A DNA stretch of 64,000 bases from a virus, in the IMG/VR virus record IMGVR_UViG_3300042561_000572, positions 30,156-94,155 of that record; one strand, given 5' to 3'. Within the stretch, counting starts at the first letter, position 1. Each line of letters starts with the position of its first letter. The notes under the pieces were generated by a model. That model did no database searches. It saw only the letters and a list, made by a program, of their open reading frames with translations, and was not told the origin of the DNA. Both the position numbers and the translations under genes were made by a program. Below, one piece after another: positions 45,248 to 54,647 of this stretch.

Positions 45248-47387
45248 TTATAACTTTAATAAAGTACTAACTTATCTAGATCAAGGAGGTAATAATATAT
45301 GGTGGTCAAGTAATAACACATTTAAAACTATTCCTAGTACTGAGTTAATTATAACTGGACAAGGAATAGATTCAGAATGTATAGAAGAAGATTGTATCCC
45401 TATATGTTCTGAGATAGTTGAATCAGAACAAGGAATAATAGAACAACTAACAAGACCTCAACATTTAATATATCCAACATTTATAATTGAACCTAACATA
45501 TTAACAATAGAACTTAATAACTTACAACTAATTAATCAGCCTAATTCCATTGAAGATAATTGTGTTGATTCTTCTTGTACAGAAGAATATGGTATATGGA
45601 CCAAAGCTATAAAAACTAGAATAAAAACAATCATAGAAGATAAGACTTATTACTTTATTAAAGCTAATATAGATAACTATAAGTTTGGGTATATCTATAC
45701 TATATCTTTAATTCATGAAGCTACTGGTGAAGAAATTGTAATTATAAAAGATAAAGGATTATTAAATTCAACAATAATTGAAAATATAAGTGTTCCAAAT
45801 GAATTTAATGTATGTATATCTATAACAAAATTCAATATAGAAGAAGTTATAACAACTTATAGATTTATTAATAACCCTTTATATCTAAGATCTAATTGGT
45901 TAATTAATACTCCTTGGCAACCAACTTATAACAATGTAGAAGAAGTTTTATTATCAATAATATACTTATTAAATACTAATTTAGAGATAGAAGTAATAAA
46001 TCAATTAGTATTATATAAAGATAATCCTCAACAAATATTAATAGAAACATTATTAAAATCAATAACAAGTATTACATCTGATAATTCAAATCTATATTCT
46101 TATATAAAAAATGTAACAACACCTTCTGAATATAACAAATTAGCAACAACAAATACTTTACTTTCTATTGAAGATATAAGTATTAATCCTGCTATATATT
46201 CAACTACACCTTATATTAAATATGATTCTAATAATATTATTTTATTTTTATTATTAATATGTATAAGTATATCTAACAATACATCTTTACAACAAACTTA
46301 TATTGATTTATGTATTGATTTAGAGACTAATACCTTAAAAGAAGATGTATTAAAGTTAATTAGTTTTATAGAGGCTTATAAACAAACTAAAGACATATAT
46401 CATTTATCAATTGCAACTTCTACTTTAAATCAAATAAATAAAAGGTATAAATTAGAAGATAATTCTTATATAGAGTCTCTTGATAATCCAATAAATACAG
46501 TAGAATCAAAAGTATATGGAGATTTATTAGACTATTATGTTTATAACAATCCCTCTTCTATAGTTGACTATACTATAGAACAAATAACTTATATAACAGA
46601 TATAAATAACAACTTATACTTATTAAACAGCCCTCTTAATATAACAAATGATCCTCTTTATTTACTAATATTAAAACTAATAGGTATAAATTTAAATACA
46701 AATTTACTTTCTAATAACAAACTTATAACTGATGTTTTAAATATACAAAATACTACTTATTTAACTTCTAATGTACTTACAAACATTGATTTAATTAGTG
46801 AGGAAATACTATTAACTTATAAGAATACTATACCTTGTAATTTTGAATGGTTATCAGATACAACTCCAATACAAGATTTAATAATAAGTTGTATTATTAA
46901 ACCATTAATAGATCTACAATTACACATAAACTATCAAAAAGAAGAACCTATTATAAAAGAAGCACTTACTAGAGATTACATATCCTCTTTTATATCTAAT
47001 AAAAAAGAATTATTATTAGACACATTTGAATTAAATAATACTCAAATTAGAAATAGTTTATGGCCTGGTAAATACTCTAATTCAATAGATTTAGAGATTA
47101 ATGGTTATTATACAAATGAAATTTTAAATGAAGTTAATAATATAAAATCACTCGGAATTAAAACTAATTTAATTAGTTCAATTAGTTTACCAACAGAGTC
47201 TAATTTTAATGTATGTATTAATATAATTCCCTTTGAAGATAGCGGTTGTCAAGTTAATAATAAAGATCAATTAGTATTATTACCTGATGGTCAATGTGAT
47301 TTAAGCCTTCCAGATTCTATATTATTACAAGAAGATAGTTATCCAATAACACAAGAATCCTCAACAACAGATTATATATTTATTTAA
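45231..47387 (+). CDS. Large unknown baseplate protein (718 residues)
   Basis: The gene overlaps the end of the J-like gene by 17 nt, so it is part of the baseplate wedge cluster. The protein is acidic, Ile/Asn/Leu-rich, with cysteine-containing loops near residues 45-55, 110-115 and in the C-terminus. The WLINTPWQPTYNNVEE segment around 225 is reminiscent of wedge proteins that follow J (T4 gp7 or P2 gpI function), but similarity is too weak to name it. Confidence 0.55.
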   Translation: MLNQSNYNFNKVLTYLDQGGNNIWWSSNNTFKTIPSTELIITGQGIDSECIEEDCIPICSEIVESEQGIIEQLTRPQHLIYPTFIIEPNILTIELNNLQLINQPNSIEDNCVDSSCTEEYGIWTKAIKTRIKTIIEDKTYYFIKANIDNYKFGYIYTISLIHEATGEEIVIIKDKGLLNSTIIENISVPNEFNVCISITKFNIEEVITTYRFINNPLYLRSNWLINTPWQPTYNNVEEVLLSIIYLLNTNLEIEVINQLVLYKDNPQQILIETLLKSITSITSDNSNLYSYIKNVTTPSEYNKLATTNTLLSIEDISINPAIYSTTPYIKYDSNNIILFLLLICISISNNTSLQQTYIDLCIDLETNTLKEDVLKLISFIEAYKQTKDIYHLSIATSTLNQINKRYKLEDNSYIESLDNPINTVESKVYGDLLDYYVYNNPSSIVDYTIEQITYITDINNNLYLLNSPLNITNDPLYLLILKLIGINLNTNLLSNNKLITDVLNIQNTTYLTSNVLTNIDLISEEILLTYKNTIPCNFEWLSDTTPIQDLIISCIIKPLIDLQLHINYQKEEPIIKEALTRDYISSFISNKKELLLDTFELNNTQIRNSLWPGKYSNSIDLEINGYYTNEILNEVNNIKSLGIKTNLISSISLPTESNFNVCINIIPFEDSGCQVNNKDQLVLLPDGQCDLSLPDSILLQEDSYPITQESSTTDYIFI

Positions 47388-47396
47388 TAAAAATAC

Positions 47397-49046
47397 ATGA
47401 CACAAATAACAATTCCACAATTACCCTTATCAACTGTTATACCCCTTAACAGTTTAATTCCTTTTGAAAATATACAGAATAATGAAACACAAGCTACAAC
47501 ATTAAGTACTATTTTATCTAATGTTGTACCATCAACTAAACTATATTTAAATAATGTTTTAAGTGGTACTTATCCTGCTTTAAATTTTGTATCAGGTAGT
47601 AATATATCTTTTACTGAATCTTCTACTAATAACTATAAAACAATAACTATTAATAGTACAATTCCTAATCCTTTAACAGTTACTAATGTAGGAGGAGGTA
47701 CAGGTTTATATAAGAATTTTACATCTACTTATAACTTTAAAACATTAGTAGCGGGATCTAATGTAAGTATTTCTCCTAATACAGACACAGTAACTATTAG
47801 TGTTAATAATATTGGAGAGATTAATACTGCTAGTAATAGTGGAGCAGGAATAGGTTTATTTAAAGATAAAACAGGAGCTAATTTAAACTTTAAATCTATA
47901 ATTGCTGGTAATAATATATCTTTTGATACTAGTAATGCAAATCAAATTGTAATTAATAGTACAGGTGGTTCTTCTAATTCAACTGGACAAAATATAGGAG
48001 CAGGAGTAGGAAGGGTATATGTTAGTAATTTAGCTTCAGTTCTTAGATTTAAATCTATAAAAGCTGGGAATAATATACAAATTATAGATGGAGCTTCTGA
48101 GATTATTATTAGTGCTACTCCTCTTACTAATACTGAAGGAGGGGGACTACCAAACAGTGAAAATGGAGGTACTAATCCCCCATTAATAGGTAATAGTAAT
48201 TTAATTAATTTATCAGGGCAGTTAAAATCAATAATAGCAGGTGATGGATTAATATTTGCAGACTCTACAGAAGATTCATTAACACTAGCAACTAATGTTA
48301 CTAATGGGATGGCAAATGTTGGAGCTGGAATAGAATTATATAAAGGATTTAATTCAGAACTTGATAGATATGAATTAAAAACTATAAAGGGTTTAGATGG
48401 GTTAATAATTGAAGATTTAAATGATAATGAAATTGTAATTAGAGGTAATTCTACTGCATCTATAGATTCTACAAATGAAATTAATAGTCTAATATCAAAT
48501 CAAGTAGAATCTTTAACTACTTTAAAAGTAATAAACACATCAGACTCAGATGTAGCAAGTATTACAGATACTACAGACAGTTTAACATTAAATATTTTAA
48601 ATAATAACAATCAATGGAATGCAAACAAGATTAATAATGTTCCTATTACAAATAATGTTATTCCTAATGAAGAATCAACTTTAGTATATAGAAGTGGTTC
48701 TTATGTAACAGGAACTCCAACAAATTTAAATTTAAAGTATTTAACAGAACAAACATTTGGACAACTAATACCTTTAAATAATCAAGTATTAAAAGTATCA
48801 GGAAACAATCAATGGACTTTAGCAGTGCCAGCAGATCATAATACTTATCATGTAAACTTTCTTGGATTTTATTTAAATTCTAGAGTATATACATCTGGCA
48901 GTGTAATTGACGGTCTTACAGGATTAGTAGCAGGAACCTTATACTATTTAAACTCATCTTCTACTTATAGTACAACTTCTAGTGCATTAGCATTAGGTAT
49001 TGCTTTAAACACCACAACATTATGGTTTAAACCTTATGCACATTAA
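47397..49046 (+). CDS. Tail fibre protein with shaft repeats
   Basis: The 549-residue protein contains at least five imperfect repeats of about 45-70 residues between 90 and 345, following the pattern N-G-G-G-LYK...L.FK(T/S)(L/I).AG.N(I/V).I.......I.I. Examples are VGGGTGLYKNF...FKTLVAGSNVSI and SGAGIGLFKDK...FKSIIAGNNISF. Such repeats build trimeric fibre shafts. The C-terminal 75 residues (HVNFLGFYLNSRVYTSGSVI...LWFKPYAH) are probably the receptor-binding tip or knob. The flavoprotein gene starts within its last codons. Confidence 0.78.
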   Translation: MTQITIPQLPLSTVIPLNSLIPFENIQNNETQATTLSTILSNVVPSTKLYLNNVLSGTYPALNFVSGSNISFTESSTNNYKTITINSTIPNPLTVTNVGGGTGLYKNFTSTYNFKTLVAGSNVSISPNTDTVTISVNNIGEINTASNSGAGIGLFKDKTGANLNFKSIIAGNNISFDTSNANQIVINSTGGSSNSTGQNIGAGVGRVYVSNLASVLRFKSIKAGNNIQIIDGASEIIISATPLTNTEGGGLPNSENGGTNPPLIGNSNLINLSGQLKSIIAGDGLIFADSTEDSLTLATNVTNGMANVGAGIELYKGFNSELDRYELKTIKGLDGLIIEDLNDNEIVIRGNSTASIDSTNEINSLISNQVESLTTLKVINTSDSDVASITDTTDSLTLNILNNNNQWNANKINNVPITNNVIPNEESTLVYRSGSYVTGTPTNLNLKYLTEQTFGQLIPLNNQVLKVSGNNQWTLAVPADHNTYHVNFLGFYLNSRVYTSGSVIDGLTGLVAGTLYYLNSSSTYSTTSSALALGIALNTTTLWFKPYAH

Positions 49047-50094
49047 TACACTTGTAATAATTGGAGGAGGACCAAGAGGATTAGCATGTGCAATACAAAG
49101 TATAGATAAATTTAAACAGATTTATATTATAGACAATGAACCAACATCTTCTTGGAACTCCTTATCTACTGTTTCTAACTTTGAACTTAGATCTCCTATA
49201 TCATTTGATTTAGTTACATATTCTTCTAATTATAGAGATTATTCTTTAAGTAATTATTTATTAGAAAAAGATATTATATTTAACAATCAAAAAGAAATAG
49301 AAGAAGATCCTAGAAGATTAAATAGAGTTGATTTCTTTAATTATTTAACCTTTGTAAAAGATAAATTAGATAAAAATAACAATATAAATTTTATTTATAC
49401 TAAAGCATTAAATGTTTATAATAATTATGTTGAAACATCTAATGGAAAGATATCTTTTGATTATTTAATACTTGCACAAGGAGTAGAAGAAAAACAAATT
49501 CCAGCTAACTTATTAAAATATAAACAAGTTAATAATATAGATATATTAAATAAAGAATATAAATCTATATTAGTTATTGGTAGTGGTCAAGGAGCATATG
49601 ATACAGCGTCCTATTTATATAATAAAGGAGTAAATGTAGGTATATATATAACCAAAGAACCAAAGATAGATCAATATCCAGCACCATCTTACTCTATATG
49701 GAAAGAAAGATCTGCTTTAGGTAGTTATTGTTCTATATTACCTATTAACTCTAAAAAAAGATACATTACTAATGTAAAACAATGGGCCCCTTCTATAACA
49801 CCAAACAATGAATACTTATTAAGTGCAATACCTATTTATATTAGTACTGATAATAATATAGATGATGTAATTAAAAGATATAATAATATATTCATATCTA
49901 AGATTGGTGTTAAACCTTTAAACATATTAAACATAAAACAAGAAGACATAACAAATAACTTTAGAGTATTAAATACTAATATATTTATAACAGGTCCTTT
50001 AACAACTTTATATGATGGACCAAGAGTTAATTCAATAATATCAAGTAGTTCAACTGCAATAAAAATAATAGAGGAAATAGATGCAAGTATTTAA
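49036..50094 (+). CDS. FAD/NAD(P)-binding oxidoreductase (flavin monooxygenase-like)
   Basis: The 352-residue protein has a classical flavoprotein layout. An N-terminal Rossmann motif VIIGGGPRGL (G10, G12, G15) with acidic residues ending strand two (IIDNE, 31-35) binds FAD. A YLILAQG motif (144-149) corresponds to the ATG-type motif. A second Rossmann motif VIGSGQGAYDTA (180-191) would bind NAD(P)H, and a C-terminal NIFITGP block closes the FAD site. This resembles N-hydroxylating or other group-B monooxygenases and cyanobacterial/bacterial relatives of the lysine/ornithine N-oxygenase family. It overlaps the fibre gene by 11 nt and the next gene by 14 nt, so it belongs to the structural operon. 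The substrate is unknown. Confidence 0.8.
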   Translation: MHINTLVIIGGGPRGLACAIQSIDKFKQIYIIDNEPTSSWNSLSTVSNFELRSPISFDLVTYSSNYRDYSLSNYLLEKDIIFNNQKEIEEDPRRLNRVDFFNYLTFVKDKLDKNNNINFIYTKALNVYNNYVETSNGKISFDYLILAQGVEEKQIPANLLKYKQVNNIDILNKEYKSILVIGSGQGAYDTASYLYNKGVNVGIYITKEPKIDQYPAPSYSIWKERSALGSYCSILPINSKKRYITNVKQWAPSITPNNEYLLSAIPIYISTDNNIDDVIKRYNNIFISKIGVKPLNILNIKQEDITNNFRVLNTNIFITGPLTTLYDGPRVNSIISSSSTAIKIIEEIDASI

Positions 50095-50614
50095 TTTTAA
50101 TAGATTAAGCAAAGGAAGAGCTATCTTATTAAAAGATATAGCCAATTATATAAAACAAACAACATTCATAACAATAGGTAAATATTCAGAATGGACTGAT
50201 GAAACAAGCCCTCCACCAGTAACTGAATTTACATCTAAAGAAGAAGTAATTATATATAAAAGACCAAGACTAATAATGTTAGCAAGTCAAACTAATTGTG
50301 GAGGTATTTCTTGTGGTAGTAAAACAATAGATAATAATAACTATTATTTAATTGATCCTAGTAATCCAGAAGTTATAGACTCTAATGCTACTCATATATA
50401 TATTGAAGGAGATATTAGATATACAGACTATTTATCTGCATACTTTAGAACATCTTCTATAGTAGTTGGAGCAATAGCACCAAACAATAATAAGGTATTA
50501 TACAAGCCAGAAGAAATGATAAATAAAGGAGAGCCTTACATATCAACCAATCATACAAGAATAACAAGATTAGACAATCAAAGACACCTAATAAAACACT
50601 TAATAGAGTTATAA
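50081..50614 (+). CDS. Hypothetical protein after the flavoprotein (177 residues)
   Basis: The product overlaps the flavoprotein gene and is followed after one base by a giant baseplate gene. It has an N-terminal helix, an extended region with SQTNCGGISCGSKTI (two cysteines, about 73-83) and a globular C-terminal part. The cysteines could bind metal or form a disulfide. Whether it works with the flavoprotein or is a structural component is open. Confidence 0.55.
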   Translation: MQVFNFNRLSKGRAILLKDIANYIKQTTFITIGKYSEWTDETSPPPVTEFTSKEEVIIYKRPRLIMLASQTNCGGISCGSKTIDNNNYYLIDPSNPEVIDSNATHIYIEGDIRYTDYLSAYFRTSSIVVGAIAPNNNKVLYKPEEMINKGEPYISTNHTRITRLDNQRHLIKHLIEL

Positions 50615-50615
50615 G

Positions 50616-53600
50616 ATGACACAACTAAACACATATAAGAATGACTTTCCAGATACATACAAAGATGAATGGATTAAACTATTATTTAATAATAATAAAC
50701 CAATTCAAGCTAGAGAGTTATTAGAATTACAAGGTATATTACAATCCAATAGTAAAAAGATATTTGATACTATATATAAAAATGGAAGTGTTATATCAGG
50801 TTTAGATATAACACTTACAACAGTTTATCCATCTGGTATTAGATCCTTTAAATGTTCTAAAGGTACCATATACATTGAAGGTAACTTTATTAATATACCA
50901 GACTCAACCTTTACAGTTGTAAATAACAATGCAACTATAGGAATATTAATAAATGAACAAGTAATAACAGAACAAGATGATCCATCTTTAAATGATCCTG
51001 AAAAGGGTGGTGAACTTTGGGGTGCAGCAGGAGCTTATAGATTAAAGTGGACAGGATCAGTTGCAGTTGATTCTTCTTCTATGTATCCTTTTGCTAAAAT
51101 AGAAGGTAACAAAATTATAAGAGTTAAGCCAATTGATACTAATAAACAACTACTAACTAACTACATATATGATGCTGAAGGTAACTTTATAATTAAGGGC
51201 TTTAATACTACAAGTATTGGTTCTAGTATTGGAGCTTCAAACTCTACTAATTTAAATAATTTATTAACAGAACAACAAACAATTACTAATAATATTAATG
51301 ATATTGAAGGACAAATTCAAGGTTTAATTGATTCAAATAATAGAATAAATTCTTCTTTAACAACTTATAAACAACAAATATTAGTTAGTTATACAGCAGA
51401 ATTAGCAACTCTTATTACTAATTCAGAAGCTTTAATTACTTCTAATACTAATACTATTAATGATTTAACTAACAAATTAACAGTAGTAAAACAAAGTAGT
51501 ACTTCTTTACAAAGTAGTATTGATGTAGAAAAGAATATACAAATTAACTTAGAAACTGTATCTATATCTCCTGGTGTTGGTTATGTTGAAGGTAATAGAA
51601 TTGTTAAGACTAATAACACTATCCTATCAATACAAAAGAATCTACCAACATCACAAATATATAATGCTGTATTTAATTACAGTGGTACATCATCATTTGT
51701 ATCATATCAGTTTAGTAGTTTAAGTTTATCTACTCTTATAAGTAATAGAAGCCTTATTAGAATCTTATTATCTAACATTGTATTTAATGGTATTGAACAT
51801 GTTATACAAGCTGATATAAGTTTGCCAAACACAGTTATATCCATCTCTGATATAGTTTTATTTATAGTTAATGAGTTTAATAGTAGTATAACTTCAACTG
51901 TATTTAGCTGTCCAACATTATCATTAAATAGTAATGATTTATTAGCAGTTATAAAACAAAACTATAATATAATCCTAACTAATGGCACTACTATTACTTT
52001 TAGATTTATAACTCTTAGAAACTCATCTTCTGTGCCAAATATAGATATTAGTCTATTAAAAAGAGATATTAATAATACTATTACTGGAACTGGAACAGGT
52101 TTAACAATAACCAAAACATTAACTAATAATTCATCTTCTACTTTAAATAGTTATAAATTAGGTTTTACTCCTGTATCAGCTATTAATAGACTTAGTGCCA
52201 CTCTTATAACTACTAGTAAACCTATAGTAAGAGGAGCAGTTCCAGGTACAGTTGATAACTTAGGACAAGCAACTATATCTAGAATAGTATCAGTTGGTAA
52301 AGACCTTACAAGTTATATAGAAGGTGTTGATTATAGATTAATTAATCAAAGTCAAATTGATTGGTCTTTACCTTCAACTAATGAACCAACACCAGGAACT
52401 ACATATTTTGTAAGTTATTTATACTCATCAATATTAACTAATAATGTTGATTATAGGTTACAGAATGATTCCATTCTATTTATAAATAGAACTCCTGCAA
52501 TAGGACAAACATTCTCTATTGATTATAGTTATTATCAAACTAGATCTGGAGTAATAACATTAGATAGAGATGGCAATATTGATTATATATTATCAGAACC
52601 TGGTATAAATCCTGCCACACCTTCTATTCCATCTTATTTATTGCCCCTATCAACATTTAACTTACAAGTAAACAATTCAACATTTCAATCTATAGGATTA
52701 AATAAATATACTAATAAAGATTTATATAACTTATCTACTAGACTTACACAAGCTGTATTTGCATTAGAAGATAAGCCAGAACTTGTATCTGATAACTTTT
52801 TAAGTTATTTAACTCAAGACTTATCAAATAGTATATATACTGCTGCTATATGTCCTAATAAACAATCACTTACTACTGGTTATAACTATTCAGAAGTAAG
52901 TATTAGCCCCTTAGAAGCCTCTAGATATTTAAATGATAATTATATTAGTTTACCTCTTTCATTAACCCCTACTAACTATTTAATACAGAATAGAGTAACA
53001 GAATATAAAAGTCTTACATCATCTGTATATAAACCAATATTAAGACTTAGTTCTTATGCTTTATTCTTTAATAACAACAAAACTAAGGCTAATCCTTCTA
53101 ATAGTTTTTACACTTCAGTTGGTAAGATAAACAATAGAATTAATATAAACAATCAAAGTCTATTTGGTCTTCTATCAAACAGTTTAGAAGAAAGTATTAA
53201 AACTAATAATGCATTTAATTCAAACTCATATGATCAAGAGTCTGAGAACTATATATCAAGTAATGTAACAACCTTAAACAACTTATCAATTGATTTATAC
53301 TTATCTGATTTAGATCCTGTATCTACTAACTATAAAGTGTTAATTGATAATGTTCCTGTACAAACAGCATTAGTACTGTTAAATGGTACATTAGCAGGAT
53401 TAGTTACAAACTCTTTTAAATCAAATAATGCAGGTAAAGCAACAGTTAGAGTATTATTTCCAAATAACTTATCAACTGGTACACATACAATAGAAGTTAA
53501 AAATATAAACTATTCAATTAAGAGTAAATTTAGTGTTTATAACAATGTATTAAACCATGTAATATTTGATGCTACAAACAAAGAAGTAAGGGGAGCAGTA

Positions 53601-54647
53601 ACCCCACCATATATATTAGAAGAGCCCTCTACTTATAACTTAGAACAAACATTTATAGCAACTGATTATTACTTTTTAAGTAATATTGTATTAAATACTA
53701 ATGATGTACCAACAGTACCATCTGAGTTAACTGTATTGTTATTAGATAGTGATAGAAATATCATTAGTTATGGTGAGTTAACATTATTTCTAGATAATAA
53801 GATAACAATTAAGTTTTTAGTTCCTGCTCTTATTGAAAGAGATAAAGAATATATAATTGCACTTAAATCGCCACAAACAGGTTTTTCATTCTCTGTTGCT
53901 AAGATTAATGATTTAGATTTAAATACAAACAGTTACTTTGGTAATCAACTTTTTAGTAATGGTTGCTTATACTATTCAAGTGACAGTATAAATACACTAC
54001 AACTTACTGATTATGACTTAACGTACACATTAAATAGAGATACATTTACAAATAATACTAAGACAGTCAATCTAGGAACATATAAAGTAAATCTAATATC
54101 ATCATTTGCTTTAAATACTAGAGATATAATACCTCCTTTAACTTCTATAACTTATGAATATGCAATAGAAGATGGGATTTGGAAAGAATTTATTCCTAAT
54201 AGACATACTCAATTAATAGCAAAAGCTAATGTATTGTCAATTAGAGCCACTTTATTTACTAATAATTTAAATATAAGTCCTTTATTATTAATAAAAGGTT
54301 CTTCTATTAGTTTATATTCAAACAACTCTAGTAGTACTTTAGTATCAAATTACATTTCACATGGTAATAACTATTCAACAGTAACAATTAAAGTTGGATA
54401 TATAAACACAACTAGCTCTAATTTAACAGTATATCACTCACAACAAACAACAAATGAACTCTGGAAAGTATGTGCTTTAACTACAACATCCTTAGTAGAT
54501 GAATCTATTAACTTATATGAAAGTATATATACAGTTAGTTATACAACTGCTGGTATTGGATCTAAATATAGAATAGATATGATATCAAGTGATACAACAC
54601 AACCTTTAACTATTAAATACATATATGTCAATCCCCAATTTATCTAA
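50616..54647 (+). CDS. Large baseplate/fibre-network protein, DUF4815-like N-terminus (1343 residues)
   Basis: The N-terminal block DEWIKLLFNNNKPIQARELLELQGILQSN matches DUF4815-type phage tail proteins, in which arginine-containing QARE motif lines precede long repetitive domains. It continues with ISPGVGYVEGNRI, a coiled-coil-like segment (about 210-320) and several beta domains. The C-terminal half contains a YNLEQTFIATDYYFL...LLDSDRNIISYGEL block also found in the 825-residue neighbour. It is likely a peripheral baseplate or short-fibre component. Confidence 0.65.
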   Translation: MTQLNTYKNDFPDTYKDEWIKLLFNNNKPIQARELLELQGILQSNSKKIFDTIYKNGSVISGLDITLTTVYPSGIRSFKCSKGTIYIEGNFINIPDSTFTVVNNNATIGILINEQVITEQDDPSLNDPEKGGELWGAAGAYRLKWTGSVAVDSSSMYPFAKIEGNKIIRVKPIDTNKQLLTNYIYDAEGNFIIKGFNTTSIGSSIGASNSTNLNNLLTEQQTITNNINDIEGQIQGLIDSNNRINSSLTTYKQQILVSYTAELATLITNSEALITSNTNTINDLTNKLTVVKQSSTSLQSSIDVEKNIQINLETVSISPGVGYVEGNRIVKTNNTILSIQKNLPTSQIYNAVFNYSGTSSFVSYQFSSLSLSTLISNRSLIRILLSNIVFNGIEHVIQADISLPNTVISISDIVLFIVNEFNSSITSTVFSCPTLSLNSNDLLAVIKQNYNIILTNGTTITFRFITLRNSSSVPNIDISLLKRDINNTITGTGTGLTITKTLTNNSSSTLNSYKLGFTPVSAINRLSATLITTSKPIVRGAVPGTVDNLGQATISRIVSVGKDLTSYIEGVDYRLINQSQIDWSLPSTNEPTPGTTYFVSYLYSSILTNNVDYRLQNDSILFINRTPAIGQTFSIDYSYYQTRSGVITLDRDGNIDYILSEPGINPATPSIPSYLLPLSTFNLQVNNSTFQSIGLNKYTNKDLYNLSTRLTQAVFALEDKPELVSDNFLSYLTQDLSNSIYTAAICPNKQSLTTGYNYSEVSISPLEASRYLNDNYISLPLSLTPTNYLIQNRVTEYKSLTSSVYKPILRLSSYALFFNNNKTKANPSNSFYTSVGKINNRININNQSLFGLLSNSLEESIKTNNAFNSNSYDQESENYISSNVTTLNNLSIDLYLSDLDPVSTNYKVLIDNVPVQTALVLLNGTLAGLVTNSFKSNNAGKATVRVLFPNNLSTGTHTIEVKNINYSIKSKFSVYNNVLNHVIFDATNKEVRGAVTPPYILEEPSTYNLEQTFIATDYYFLSNIVLNTNDVPTVPSELTVLLLDSDRNIISYGELTLFLDNKITIKFLVPALIERDKEYIIALKSPQTGFSFSVAKINDLDLNTNSYFGNQLFSNGCLYYSSDSINTLQLTDYDLTYTLNRDTFTNNTKTVNLGTYKVNLISSFALNTRDIIPPLTSITYEYAIEDGIWKEFIPNRHTQLIAKANVLSIRATLFTNNLNISPLLLIKGSSISLYSNNSSSTLVSNYISHGNNYSTVTIKVGYINTTSSNLTVYHSQQTTNELWKVCALTTTSLVDESINLYESIYTVSYTTAGIGSKYRIDMISSDTTQPLTIKYIYVNPQFI

